Origin: Colimorpha sp045222295
GTDB lineage: Bacteria; Bacteroidota; Bacteroidia; Bacteroidales; P3
Assembly (NCBI GenBank): GCA_045222295.1
Contig: JBGUXP010000009.1
Location: 1 to 64,000, forward strand
Reading direction: 5' to 3'
Length of the DNA: 64,000 bases
Shown here: in pieces, positions 25,320 to 34,548 of the stretch
Layout of the letters: each line of letters starts with the position of its first letter
How positions within the stretch are numbered: the first letter of the stretch is position 1
The notes under the pieces: generated by a model
Database searches by the model: none
Seen by the model: the letters and a program-made list of their open reading frames with translations, nothing else
Told to the model about the DNA's origin: nothing
Position numbers and translations under genes: made by a program

Positions 25320-26443
25320 TTCTGTTCAAGGGTGTTCATCAGGCTTTTCCAAAGCAAGTCTGCCGTGCGGTCCCAGCTGAAGAGAGTTCGTTGGTGACGA
25401 CCTTTCTCAATGAGTTTTTCGCGCAACTGATTGTCGTTCAGCTTCAGTATGGCTTGGGAAATGTCGTCGGGGTCGGCCGGGTTTATATAGAGTGCTGCGT
25501 CGCCTCCCACCTCAGGCATCGAGGTGGTCTTCGAGGCTACGACAGCTGTTTCGGCATACATGGCTTCCAGTATGGGGATTCCAAATCCCTCAAAGTATGA
25601 TGGATACACCAGCATCTCGGAAGCGGAGAGCAGTGCCGACAGGTCTTCGGGTTCTACTCTTCCGGGCATGATGACATCTTCTCGATGAGACATGTGATCA
25701 TAGGCTGCGGCAAGTTCGTCCTGCCACCAGATACGGTTGCCTACCACCACGAGTTTTAAGTCGTTGTGTCCACGTGCTTTTACCTTGTCGAAGGCTTTAA
25801 GCAGGTTGGCAAGGTTTTTCCTTTTTATTATTGTACTTATAAAAATAATATATGGGCATCCGTCGGTGAAGCGTTGACGGACGGCTGTTTTTTCCTCCTC
25901 GCTGTGCGGACGGTAGTTGCTGTGAGCGCCGTCGTAGACTACGTCAATCTTCTTGGAATCAATGTTGTAAGTATCCGAGATGTCTTTCTTGGAGTATTCT
26001 GATACGGTGGCTATGCGTGTGGCGTTGCGGGCAAAGAGGGGAGAGTAGTGGCTCAGGTAGCGCTGGTGTGACCATTTGAGGTTTCCCTTTGAGTGTTCAA
26101 AGTTTATATCGTGTATCACCGTCAGTGTCGGTACTTTGGAGTGCAGCGGCATGTAACTGTCGGGCGAGAGGTAAAGGTCTATCTTGTATTTCTTCAGCGC
26201 CCAGGGGGTGGCCCACTCGAAGTAGAGATACCACAGCAGTGGGTGGCGCGATTGTGGCCAGAGCACCACGGGTGTCACATTGTCGCCATAGAGAAACTCT
26301 TTGTCAGGCTTGCGGTCGAAAAAGAAGAAGAATTGGTGCTCAGGATGGTTTTGTACCAAGCGGCGTGCCGTTTCGGCGGTGAACCATCCGATGCCGTCCA
26401 TCTTCCCCTTCAACAGCAGACGTGTGTTAATGGCAATGCGCAT
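25316..26443 (-). CDS. Family 4 glycosyltransferase
   Basis: GT-B fold enzyme of 375 residues. The N-terminal half has the acceptor side (MRIAINTRLLLKGKMDGIGW, HDINFEHSKGN, TVSEYSKKDI). The C-terminal half has the nucleotide-sugar side with VVGNRIWW, MPGRVEPEDL and the E-x7-E motif in YPSYFEGFGIPILEAM. Transfers an unknown sugar at the cytoplasmic face. Its start shares one base with the purN stop, and it overlaps the next gene by 4 bp, so the three genes are translationally coupled. Confidence 0.88.
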   Translation of the reverse strand: MRIAINTRLLLKGKMDGIGWFTAETARRLVQNHPEHQFFFFFDRKPDKEFLYGDNVTPVVLWPQSRHPLLWYLYFEWATPWALKKYKIDLYLSPDSYMPLHSKVPTLTVIHDINFEHSKGNLKWSHQRYLSHYSPLFARNATRIATVSEYSKKDISDTYNIDSKKIDVVYDGAHSNYRPHSEEEKTAVRQRFTDGCPYIIFISTIIKRKNLANLLKAFDKVKARGHNDLKLVVVGNRIWWQDELAAAYDHMSHREDVIMPGRVEPEDLSALLSASEMLVYPSYFEGFGIPILEAMYAETAVVASKTTSMPEVGGDAALYINPADPDDISQAILKLNDNQLREKLIEKGRHQRTLFSWDRTADLLWKSLMNTLEQK

Positions 26444-27015
26444 TATTTGCTGGCCTTGATGGTTTCGTCGATTACACGAGGGAAGTGTTCCTTCTCCAGC
26501 AGGTGAATTTTCGCTGCCAATGTATCGGGAGTGTCCTCGGAGGTAACGGTACAGCGCGCTTGGAAGAGGGTGGTGCCGTGGTCGTAATGGTTGTCCACGA
26601 TATGGATGGTGATGCCACTTTCGCGCTCATGGTTGGCAACAACAGCCTCGTGCACATGATGACCGTACATGCCCTTGCCACCGTAGGACGGTAGCAGGGC
26701 GGGGTGGATGTTGATGATGTGGTTGGGGTAGGAAGCCAGCATATTTTCGGGCACCAGCCAAAGGAACCCGGCCAAAATGACCCAGTCGGCCTGCTTTTCA
26801 TGCAGGTAGTCGAGTACTGCGGTGCTCTCGTAAAAATCCTTACGGCCAAAATAGCGTGCCTCGATTCCTAAGTTCTTTGCGCGTTGGGCAATATAGGCAT
26901 CGCGGACGTTGTAGATGATGCAGGCCACCTCGACATCGGTGCGACCGGCGAAATATTCTGTAATTTGTTGTGCATTGGTTCCGTTGCCGGAACCCAGTAT
27001 GGCTAGTCTTGTCAT
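26443..27015 (-). CDS. purN: Phosphoribosylglycinamide formyltransferase
   Basis: Transfers a formyl group from 10-formyl-THF to GAR in purine synthesis. From ATG 27015 it has 190 residues (MTRLAILGSGNGTNAQQI). An earlier in-frame start at 27048 would overlap the -7 element. The catalytic triad is visible in NIHPALLPSYGGKGMYG (Asn, His) and VDNHYDHGTTLFQ (Asp). It heads an unusual unit with a glycosyltransferase and an OmpA-domain protein. Confidence 0.94.
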   Translation of the reverse strand: MTRLAILGSGNGTNAQQITEYFAGRTDVEVACIIYNVRDAYIAQRAKNLGIEARYFGRKDFYESTAVLDYLHEKQADWVILAGFLWLVPENMLASYPNHIINIHPALLPSYGGKGMYGHHVHEAVVANHERESGITIHIVDNHYDHGTTLFQARCTVTSEDTPDTLAAKIHLLEKEHFPRVIDETIKASK

Positions 27016-27045
27016 ATTGATATTATGTATTCCAAAATAAAAATG

Positions 27046-27053
27046 CAAAGATA
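27046..27053 (-). promoter_or_regulatory. -7 element of the purN promoter
   Basis: Reads TATCTTTG on the - strand, an exact consensus, about 30 nt ahead of the purN start. The -33 element is weak. Confidence 0.65.
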
Positions 27054-27173
27054 AGAATAAATCCTGACATTTTCATAAAAAAGGTTGCGTAACCTTGAAA
27101 AAATAACTTAAATATCAGTATATCATACTGGTGGGTAATGTTGGATATTTAATAGACATGAAGACAATACTAT

Positions 27174-27268
27174 ATCTTTATCAACGCCTTACCAACTCCT
27201 ACCATGGTAGGAGTTGGTAAGGCGTTGATAGGTCGTTGGTAGGTGTTTTGTACCACGTTGTTTGTAGG
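27174..27268. repeat. CATG-centred palindromic element with 11-bp-period arms (copy 1)
   Basis: The core 27179-27230 is a perfect 52-bp palindrome centred on CCATGG (26-bp arms). Each arm is itself a degenerate 11-bp tandem array reading outward from CATG: CATGGTAGGAG, TTGGTAAGGCG, TTGATAGGTCG, TTGGTAGGTGT, TTTGTACCACG on the right. The left arm reads the same series on the other strand and decays after two to three units. It lies in the 484-bp gene-free gap between purN and acpP; the rest of that gap is AT-rich with only the two promoters. A related element is at 39171-39265. Confidence 0.9.
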
Positions 27269-27437
27269 CTATAGGGATGAAAAAGTGGCCATTTTTGCAA
27301 AATTTTATTAAAAATGCATAAAAATGGGGTCGATAAAGAGTGTTTAAAAAATGAAAAAATAGATTTTTTTTGAATATTATTCTTCTTGATGTCAGTTGAT
27401 TAGTATTTTTAATAGCAGTTTGAAATGTTAAAAAATG

Positions 27438-27467
27438 TTTATATGTCAGAAAATTTTTGTTTCTTTG
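27438..27467 (+). promoter_or_regulatory. Probable promoter of acpP-fabF-rnc
   Basis: TTTA at 27438-27441 and TTTCTTTG at 27460-27467 with 18 nt between. Each differs by one base from consensus. The start codon is 33 nt downstream. Confidence 0.5.
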
Positions 27468-27499
27468 CACCCAGTTTTATTAATTAAAATCAAAAGAAA

Positions 27500-27736
27500 A
27501 TGTCAGAAATTGCAACTAGAGTAACAGCTATCATCACCGACAAGCTTGGTGTTGAAGAAAGTCAGGTTACCCCCGAAGCCAGCTTCACCAATGATCTTGG
27601 TGCAGACTCTTTGGACACCGTCGAGCTGATCATGGAGCTCGAGAAAGAATTCGACCTTTCGATTCCCGATGAGGAAGCCGAGAAGATTGTCACCGTTGGT
27701 GATGCTATCGCTTTCATCGAAAACGCGAAAAAGTAA
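27500..27736 (+). CDS. acpP: Acyl carrier protein
   Basis: Carries fatty-acyl chains on phosphopantetheine. The 78-residue acidic protein has the modification site in DLGADSLDTVELIMELE (Ser about residue 38). The order acpP-fabF-rnc is conserved in the phylum. The transferase at 15475 is a candidate for its activation. Confidence 0.98.
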   Translation: MSEIATRVTAIITDKLGVEESQVTPEASFTNDLGADSLDTVELIMELEKEFDLSIPDEEAEKIVTVGDAIAFIENAKK

Positions 27737-27766
27737 CCTTAAAATTAAGTCTACTCTTTCTGCTTT

Positions 27767-29011
27767 ATGGAGTTGAAAAGAGTTGTTGTTACAGGTCTCG
27801 GCGCGCTCACCCCTATTGGTAACAGCGTCCCCGAATTGTGGGATGGGTTGGTTAAAGGAGTGAGCGGAGCCGGGCCAATAACACATTTCGATGCCTCAAA
27901 GTTCAGGTGCCAGATAGCATCTGAACTGAAGGGTTTCGACCCTTTCAAATTCATTGACAAGAAGGAGATGCGTCTCCTCGACGGCTATACGGTGTATGGC
28001 TTGGTTACTGTCGAAGAGGCGATGCGTGACGCGGGAATTGACGACAACAGCGTCGACAAGGATCGTTTCGGCGTCATTTGGGGTTCCGGTATGGGTGGTG
28101 TGAAGAGCCTTCAGGACGAACTCTGCGAGTTTGCCCTCTCCAACGGCAACCCCCGTTTCAGCCCCTATTGGATTCCCAAAGTTATCGTCGACATTTGTGC
28201 CGGCCAGATAGCTATCCGCTATGGTCTGCGTGGCCCCAACTACAGCACTACTGCAGCCTGCGCTACGTCGGCTGTGGCTATCGGCGACGCCTTCAACTTC
28301 ATACGCCTTGGTAAGGTGGATGCCATGGTTGCGGGCGGTTCCGAATGTGCTGTCATAGAGGCTGGCATCGGCGGTTTTGGCAATATGAGGGCTTTGTCGA
28401 CACGTAACGAAGACCCCAAGACGGCCTCACGCCCCTTTGACAAGGACCGTGACGGTTTCGTGTTGGGAGAAGGTGCTGGCGCTCTCATTCTTGAGGAATT
28501 GGAGCATGCAAAAGCTCGCGGTGCACATATTTATGCCGAGATTACGGGTACGGGTCTCTCGGCCGATGCCTACCATATCACCGCCTCTCACCCCGATGGG
28601 TTGGGAGTTATCAGCGCCATGCGACAGGCGGTGGAAGAGTCGGGTATGGCTATCACTGATGTCGACCACATAAACACCCACGGCACTTCTACGCCTATTG
28701 GCGATATCTCGGAGCCAAAGGCCATTGTTGGCCTCTTTGGCGACCACGCCTACAAGATGGCTATCAACTCCACCAAGTCGATGACTGGTCACCTGTTGGG
28801 GGCCGCTGGAGCTGTCGAGGCCATCGCTACCATCCTTACTATCAAGAACGGCATCGTTCCTCCGACAATCAACCACTTTACGGACGATCCGAAGATTCCA
28901 GCTCTCGATTTCACTTTCAACAAAGCGCAGAAACGCGATGTTAACTTCGCCATCAGCAATGCTTTCGGCTTTGGCGGTCATAATGTCTGTCTTGCTTTCA
29001 GAAAGTATTGA
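27767..29011 (+). CDS. fabF: Beta-ketoacyl-ACP synthase II
   Basis: Condenses malonyl-ACP with acyl-ACP in fatty-acid elongation. The 414-residue protein has the active-site Cys in YSTTAACATSAVAIG and the two catalytic His in NTHGTSTPIGD and MTGHLLGAAGAVEA. It ends with FGFGGHNVCLAF. It lies 30 bp after acpP; the rnc start follows immediately. Confidence 0.97.
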   Translation: MELKRVVVTGLGALTPIGNSVPELWDGLVKGVSGAGPITHFDASKFRCQIASELKGFDPFKFIDKKEMRLLDGYTVYGLVTVEEAMRDAGIDDNSVDKDRFGVIWGSGMGGVKSLQDELCEFALSNGNPRFSPYWIPKVIVDICAGQIAIRYGLRGPNYSTTAACATSAVAIGDAFNFIRLGKVDAMVAGGSECAVIEAGIGGFGNMRALSTRNEDPKTASRPFDKDRDGFVLGEGAGALILEELEHAKARGAHIYAEITGTGLSADAYHITASHPDGLGVISAMRQAVEESGMAITDVDHINTHGTSTPIGDISEPKAIVGLFGDHAYKMAINSTKSMTGHLLGAAGAVEAIATILTIKNGIVPPTINHFTDDPKIPALDFTFNKAQKRDVNFAISNAFGFGGHNVCLAFRKY

Positions 29012-29016
29012 TCCGC

Positions 29017-29754
29017 ATGTTGTTCGGTCGGAAGAATAAGGAAAGTAAGGAATTCAATAGTTTCTTTAAGAACATTCTAGGGTACGTTCCGCGCCATACG
29101 GAGGTGTATCACGTTGCTTTTACCCATCGTTCTTTATCGGCCTCACGCAACGGGCATAGAGTTAACAACGAGCGATTGGAGTATCTGGGTGATGCCGTGC
29201 TGAGTGCCGTAGTGGCTGACTTCCTCTACAGAAAATATCCTTACCAGGGAGAAGGATTCCTTACCGAGTTGCGTTCGAAGATTGTGAGTCGTGCCAGCCT
29301 CAACAAACTCTCGACCAAGATAGGCCTTTTCGGCTTAATTGAATATCAGCACGACTCGTCAGGCGGTTTCAAGTCCATCGGCGGCGATGCCTTCGAGGCT
29401 CTTGTCGGTGCTATGTACATCGACAAGGGATACAAGTTTGTACGCCGCATCCTTGTCGACCGCATCCTCTGCACCTATCTTGATGTCGAATCGATGGCTG
29501 CCATGGATTGGAATTTCAAAAGCAAACTCATTGACTGGGGCCAGAAGAACCACAAAAAGATTACCTTTGAGGTGGTGCGCACATTTGTGCAAGGACATGC
29601 CAGCCGCCGGCAGTATGAGAGTCGCGTGAGCATTGACGGCGAGGCCCAGAAATCGGCCGTCGAATTCTCAATCAAGGCTGCCGAACAGTTGGCCGCCGAG
29701 AAGACCTATAAGGACCTTGTGGACAAGGGAATCATCGTAAAAACAACAATCTGA
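29017..29754 (+). CDS. rnc: Ribonuclease III
   Basis: Cleaves double-stranded RNA in rRNA and mRNA processing. It is 245 residues from ATG 29017; a TTG at 29008, overlapping the fabF stop, would add three residues. The RNase III signature NNERLEYLGDAVLSAVVADFL, the second acidic site in GGDAFEALVGAMYID and a C-terminal dsRNA-binding domain (about residues 172-240) are present. It is coupled to fabF. Confidence 0.95.
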   Translation: MLFGRKNKESKEFNSFFKNILGYVPRHTEVYHVAFTHRSLSASRNGHRVNNERLEYLGDAVLSAVVADFLYRKYPYQGEGFLTELRSKIVSRASLNKLSTKIGLFGLIEYQHDSSGGFKSIGGDAFEALVGAMYIDKGYKFVRRILVDRILCTYLDVESMAAMDWNFKSKLIDWGQKNHKKITFEVVRTFVQGHASRRQYESRVSIDGEAQKSAVEFSIKAAEQLAAEKTYKDLVDKGIIVKTTI

Positions 29755-29766
29755 TTTTTTTCAGTT

Positions 29767-31638
29767 ATGTTTCTGCTGCGCAGGGTAGTAGTATTGTTTC
29801 TGTTGGCCTTGCCTTTGGTGACAACGGCACAGGTGGACGATGCCGTTGAGCAGTGGGTCGAGGAGCATGGCTCGGAAGGGAATGTCTCCGAATTGAGTGA
29901 CTTTTTGCTGCAACTGACTGACAATCCGGTAAACCTCAACGACACTACCGCTGTGGCTTCGCTGCCATTCTTGTCGCCGTTTCAGGTCAGTGCTCTGCAC
30001 AATTATATCGTGCTTTATGGACAGCTGATGAGTATCGGGGAACTGCAGATGGTGCCAGGTTTTGACAGTGCCACTATGGCGATGATTTTGCCATTGGTGA
30101 AGGTGGAGCCTTACGTGCATAAGAGGTATCCCGGGGTAGGGGAGATGTTCCGCCAGGGACATCATACTCTGGTTACAGGCTTGGGCGGAACGGTAGAGCA
30201 GGCCAAGGGTTATGAGAACGGAAAATATGAGGGCGATAATTTGCGAGGCCTCGTCTGCTACCGCTTCAATTACGACAATCGTGTCGTTTTGCAACTCAGT
30301 GCCGACAAAGACCCTACCGAAGCGTGGGGTAAAAATAATTTCTATGGATATAGTTTGACGTTGAATGATTTCGGGCGGGTGCGCAAGCTGGTCATCGGAC
30401 GCTATAACCTACAGTTTGGCCAAGGTGTTTCTTTGTGGACGGGTTTTGAGCCTTTTTCGCTGATTGGCGATTCACCTGTGCGTTATGCCAAGGGAATAAA
30501 AGCTGCCAGCCCTTTCTATGAGGAGGGGTGGCAGGAGGGATTGGCAACAACCTTCAACCTTGGGCGCGGTTTCAATCTGTCGGCTTTTGGCTCGCGTGCC
30601 AACGAAGAATGGATGGGTGGAGGCCATGTGGAATTCCGTCGCGACAATCTTGTACTGGGCGTTACGGCGTCAGTTTCTATTCTCGACGACAGTGTGCATC
30701 TACGTAACTATGTCTACAATCAGGATTATTTCCGTGGTGACCATGCTGGGGCTTTGGGGGTCGATGTGCTGTGGCAGACGGGACGGTTGTTGCTCTTTGG
30801 CGAGGTGGCTACCGACATTGAGGGCCATCCGGCAGCTATTGGCGGTATGAGGCTTGGACTGGGAAGTGACAATAGTGTCGGTATCGTGTTGCGCCATTTC
30901 GACCCATGTTATCATAATCTCCATACGGCAGCCTACAGTATCGGGAGCCGTATCGCCAACGAGCAGGGGGTCGGCCTCGACGGCCGTTTTCGCCTTCCTC
31001 TGGGTATCACGGCTTTGGCTAGCGTTGATGTGCACCGGTTTCCAAAGGTTCGTTATGGTTGTTATTCTCCCTCTACGGGATCCAAGTGGCAGTTACAATT
31101 GGGTCGTGCTGTTGGGCGTCGGGGCGAGGCTGCGGTGCGCTACATGCTTCGCCATCAGCAACGTAATGTTCCGGGCACTAGCGGCAAAGTCATAGAGAAT
31201 ACGCTCCGCCATCAACTGCAAGGGCGATATCGTTTTACTAATGGACCGTGGCGTTTCACCACACGGGTCATCCTTTCGTGGTTCAACACTGAGGAGTCGG
31301 GCAACCAGCATGGGTGGCTTGCTTCTCAGGAGGTACGTTACAGCCAGGGACGCTGGCAGACCGCTGTACAGGCGGCATGGCACGACATCAACGGCTACTA
31401 TGCCCGCATCTATCTCAGTGAGAGTAACCTCCAGTATGCATTCAGCATCCCCATGTTGCAGGGGAGAGGGTTGAGGGCATCGGCGGTGGTACGTTTTGAT
31501 GCCACCAGATGGCTGAATCTTAGTTTTAAATATTCTCTCATTGCACGTCCCGAGGTGGATGCCATAGGTTCTGACAACGCTGCCACTCCCGGTCCCGTGC
31601 GCCAGACGTGGCACCTCCAGTTTCGTTGGAAGTTCTGA
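29767..31638 (+). CDS. Helix-hairpin-helix domain outer-membrane protein
   Basis: A 623-residue protein with signal peptide MFLLRRVVVLFLLALPLVTTAQ. After about 30 residues comes a ComEA-like helix-hairpin-helix region (NPVNLNDTTAVASLPFLSPFQVSALHNYI). The rest is a long run of aromatic-rich, alternating strands consistent with an outer-membrane beta-barrel, ending QTWHLQFRWKF with a C-terminal aromatic residue. The family is common in Bacteroidota and its role is unknown; DNA binding outside the cell should not be assumed. It starts 12 bp after rnc. Confidence 0.8.
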   Translation: MFLLRRVVVLFLLALPLVTTAQVDDAVEQWVEEHGSEGNVSELSDFLLQLTDNPVNLNDTTAVASLPFLSPFQVSALHNYIVLYGQLMSIGELQMVPGFDSATMAMILPLVKVEPYVHKRYPGVGEMFRQGHHTLVTGLGGTVEQAKGYENGKYEGDNLRGLVCYRFNYDNRVVLQLSADKDPTEAWGKNNFYGYSLTLNDFGRVRKLVIGRYNLQFGQGVSLWTGFEPFSLIGDSPVRYAKGIKAASPFYEEGWQEGLATTFNLGRGFNLSAFGSRANEEWMGGGHVEFRRDNLVLGVTASVSILDDSVHLRNYVYNQDYFRGDHAGALGVDVLWQTGRLLLFGEVATDIEGHPAAIGGMRLGLGSDNSVGIVLRHFDPCYHNLHTAAYSIGSRIANEQGVGLDGRFRLPLGITALASVDVHRFPKVRYGCYSPSTGSKWQLQLGRAVGRRGEAAVRYMLRHQQRNVPGTSGKVIENTLRHQLQGRYRFTNGPWRFTTRVILSWFNTEESGNQHGWLASQEVRYSQGRWQTAVQAAWHDINGYYARIYLSESNLQYAFSIPMLQGRGLRASAVVRFDATRWLNLSFKYSLIARPEVDAIGSDNAATPGPVRQTWHLQFRWKF

Positions 31639-31689
31639 TTTTATTTGATCTCGATGCAATAAGATGGGCAGCGGTGCGTTATTACAAAT

Positions 31690-32661
31690 ATGAAAGTATT
31701 GCTGCTTGGGGCGACAGGTTTGCTGGGGCACAATGTGCTGCGGCATCTGGAGGATGAAGGGCACCGCGTGGTGGCCTTGGTTCGTCGTTCTGACGGCATT
31801 CGTATGTCTGGTGGTCGTTGGGAAACAGTGATTGGCTCACCTCTCGATTATGAAGTGCTTTCAAAGGTTTCCATAGGATGTGATGCCATTGTCAATTGTG
31901 CTGGTAGCACCGACATGGCGTTGCGTCGTTATGAGGACTTCCTGCCGGTGAATCGTGAGTTGTGTCATATGTTGGTGCGACTGATGGATGAGCAGGGAAT
32001 CAATACGTTGATACATACTTCAACGGTCAACACCATCGGTTATGGTACAAGTGATTGTCCGGCTGACGAGAATGTAGGAATGTTGCCGCCGTTCAAGGGC
32101 GGTTTCTATGCCGACAGCAAATATGAAGGGGAACAGATTGTGCTTGCGGCGGCAAGGGAGGGACGTCATGTGGTGGTGGTAAATCCTGGATTCATGCTCG
32201 GACCGTGGGATGTGAAGCCGTCATCGGGACGGATGCTGCTGACGGCCTACCGTAAGCCGTTGATGTTCGCCCCGAAGGGAGGCAAGGCTTTCGTGCATGT
32301 GGGAGATGTGGCGCGGGCTATCGTCAATGCGCTTTCGAGCGGTATGAGTGGTAGTCGGTACATTGCGGTCAATAGTCATGCCTGCATGACTTTCAAGGAA
32401 TTATTTCGACTACAGGCCGAAGTTTGTGGCTATAGGCAGAAGGTTCTCATGGCTCCTAATTGGCTCATGGTGGTCGGTGGGAGCGTTGGTAATATGCTGC
32501 GGTGGATGGGGGTGAGAACGCAGGTGTCGACACGGAATGTTCGTCAACTACTTGTGCGGGAATATTACGACAATAGCCGTGCCGTACAGGAATTGGAACT
32601 GAAAGAAACCCCTATTACCGAAGCTATAAAAGACTTTTATGAATGGAGAAAAAGGAAATAA
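31690..32661 (+). CDS. NAD(P)-dependent epimerase/dehydratase-like protein (extended SDR)
   Basis: A 323-residue Rossmann protein: MKVLLLGATGLLGHNVLRHL has the GxxGxxG nucleotide motif. HTSTVNTIGYG and YADSKYEGEQIVL give the Ser and YxxxK catalytic residues. The substrate is unknown; members of this group act on nucleotide sugars, steroids or flavonoid-like compounds. The lipoprotein gene DUF4837 follows 5 bp after its stop. Confidence 0.85.
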   Translation: MKVLLLGATGLLGHNVLRHLEDEGHRVVALVRRSDGIRMSGGRWETVIGSPLDYEVLSKVSIGCDAIVNCAGSTDMALRRYEDFLPVNRELCHMLVRLMDEQGINTLIHTSTVNTIGYGTSDCPADENVGMLPPFKGGFYADSKYEGEQIVLAAAREGRHVVVVNPGFMLGPWDVKPSSGRMLLTAYRKPLMFAPKGGKAFVHVGDVARAIVNALSSGMSGSRYIAVNSHACMTFKELFRLQAEVCGYRQKVLMAPNWLMVVGGSVGNMLRWMGVRTQVSTRNVRQLLVREYYDNSRAVQELELKETPITEAIKDFYEWRKRK

Positions 32662-32666
32662 TAATT

Positions 32667-33677
32667 ATGAAAAAGATTCTCTTTGTTTTTTTAGCAGTGC
32701 TGCTTTTTGCTGCTTGCAATAGCCGTCAGAACGAGGCTATTTTGAAAAAGAGTTCGTCGGGCAAGACCCTTGAGGTGTTGATGGCAGCCGACAAAGGACA
32801 TTTTACCAATGTTACCCGTGAATTGATTGACTCGGTTTTCTTGCAGCCGCAGAGATGTCTTCCGCAGCCTGAGCCGCGGTTTGATTTGGTGAATGTCCCA
32901 GTATCGTCGCTGCGTAATACCCACATGTTTCAGATGCACAGGAATATCATTATTCTTGAGGTTAAGGAAGGTAATCCCGACAAGGTGTATATTGATTGTG
33001 ACAAATGGGCCACACCGCAGGTGGTGGTGGATATTGCCGCATCAAATGAGGCCTCGTTGCGTGATCTGCTACGCAAGTATGAGCCCAACATCCTTAAGGC
33101 TATCTACAATGCAGAACACAAGCGTATGATTAGGGCTTTCTATAACATACGTAACGTGGGGTTGATGAATCGTGTGAAAGAAAAATTTGGCTTCGAACTC
33201 ACCTTCAGTGAGGATTTTATGTGGGCCAGTGAGGATGATGGGTTTGCTTGGATTCGCAAAGAGACCAAGGATATAAGTCTTGGGGTTCTCATCAATATTA
33301 CCCCTTATCGCAGTCAAGATATGATGACTCCGGAGAAGATTCATAACCGTATTGACACCATTATGCGCCGACATATTCCCTCTCCTTCGGAAGATGGTTA
33401 TATGGGTACCGAACGCAGGGTGGACTTTGAGACTCGCAGGGTGGACTATGAAGGCGCCGATTATTGCATCGAGACTCGAGGCCTATGGCGTTTGATAGAG
33501 ACTACCGACCGTATGGGAGGCCCCTTTGTGTGTTATTCGATGCTTTCGCCCGATGGAAAGGATATTATTGAAGTGATTGGTTTTGTCTATGCTCCGCGCT
33601 TCGACAAGCGCGACTACCTGATGCAGGTGGAGGGTATCTGCAATTCGCTCAAGTGGATAGAAGGTGAAGATGAGTAA
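32667..33677 (+). CDS. DUF4837 family lipoprotein
   Basis: From ATG 32667 (336 residues) it has a lipoprotein signal MKKILFVFLAVLLFAACN with lipobox FAAC, so it is probably anchored in an envelope membrane. An in-frame ATG at 32643 overlaps the previous gene and would place nine extra residues before the signal. The body (LEVLMAADKGHF, then MHRNIIILEVKEGNPDKVYID, then GRPFVCYSML-like end) matches the Bacteroidota family DUF4837, whose function is not known. It overlaps the next gene by 8 bp. Confidence 0.8.
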   Translation: MKKILFVFLAVLLFAACNSRQNEAILKKSSSGKTLEVLMAADKGHFTNVTRELIDSVFLQPQRCLPQPEPRFDLVNVPVSSLRNTHMFQMHRNIIILEVKEGNPDKVYIDCDKWATPQVVVDIAASNEASLRDLLRKYEPNILKAIYNAEHKRMIRAFYNIRNVGLMNRVKEKFGFELTFSEDFMWASEDDGFAWIRKETKDISLGVLINITPYRSQDMMTPEKIHNRIDTIMRRHIPSPSEDGYMGTERRVDFETRRVDYEGADYCIETRGLWRLIETTDRMGGPFVCYSMLSPDGKDIIEVIGFVYAPRFDKRDYLMQVEGICNSLKWIEGEDE

Positions 33678-34533
33678 ACATATTCTGCCGTTTCTGCTTT
33701 TATTGGGTTTGGCTGGCATGGCTGGAGCCCAGAGGCAGGATTTTCTCAGCTGCAGCGAATTGTTGTTGCTGGGAGGTGGTATGAATTACATTGGCGACTT
33801 GAATGACCAGAGCGCTCTTACCCTGCCGCGACCTGCTGGAGGTATAGGATTGCGTTATCGCTTGGATAACCGTTGGGCATTGAGGGGCGAGGTGAGTGTT
33901 GGTTCAGTGGCTTGCGAAAAGGATTATAACAAGTTGCGTAATCTCAGCTTCAAGTCCAACCTTTTGGAAGTGGCTTTCTTGACGGAGTTCAACTTTGCTC
34001 CCTTTGGTCCTGGAGCTACAGAACGTCGGTGGACGCCCTATCTCTTTGGAGGCCTGGCTGTATTCCATTTCAACCCGAAGGCATGTTATTTCACTGGCAA
34101 TGGAGAGGAACATTGGGCAGCATTGCAACCCTTACACACTGAAGGGCAAGGCTCCTTAGAGTATCCTGATCGTAAAACATACCCTCTGACACAGGTCAGT
34201 TTGCCTTTCGGTGTGGGTGTCAAGGTGAGGATGGGTAAGGCCTTCTCTTTAGCGGTGGAATATGGCTTTCGTATGACGTGGACTGACTATCTCGATGATG
34301 TTAGCAAAACTTATGTAGGAAGTGACTTTCTCCAGAACAATGTTGACGACGGTATTTTGGCGGCGCAATTGGCCGACCGTAGTGGTGAGGTGGTCGACGG
34401 ATATGTCAATGCTGTGGGTATCAAGCGAGGCGACGACTCCCTCGACGACTGGTATGCCTATTTTCATGCCTCGTTGGGTATCAGTTTCGATGTACTTTTG
34501 GGATGGATGCGCTCAAAACGTTGTAGAAAATAA
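33670..34533 (+). CDS. DUF6089-like outer-membrane beta-barrel protein
   Basis: From ATG 33670 (287 residues; a GTG two codons earlier is possible) it has signal peptide MSKHILPFLLLLGLAGMAGA. The rest shows small-barrel features: LLLGGGMNYIGDLNDQ, IGLRYRLDNRWALRGEV, WTPYLFGGLAVFHFNP, FSLAVEYGFRMTWTDYLDD. Homologues in this phylum sit next to uppS and bamA, which suggests an envelope-assembly role, by context only. Its start overlaps the DUF4837 stop. Confidence 0.75.
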   Translation: MSKHILPFLLLLGLAGMAGAQRQDFLSCSELLLLGGGMNYIGDLNDQSALTLPRPAGGIGLRYRLDNRWALRGEVSVGSVACEKDYNKLRNLSFKSNLLEVAFLTEFNFAPFGPGATERRWTPYLFGGLAVFHFNPKACYFTGNGEEHWAALQPLHTEGQGSLEYPDRKTYPLTQVSLPFGVGVKVRMGKAFSLAVEYGFRMTWTDYLDDVSKTYVGSDFLQNNVDDGILAAQLADRSGEVVDGYVNAVGIKRGDDSLDDWYAYFHASLGISFDVLLGWMRSKRCRK

Positions 34534-34548
34534 TAACACCAAATAATC

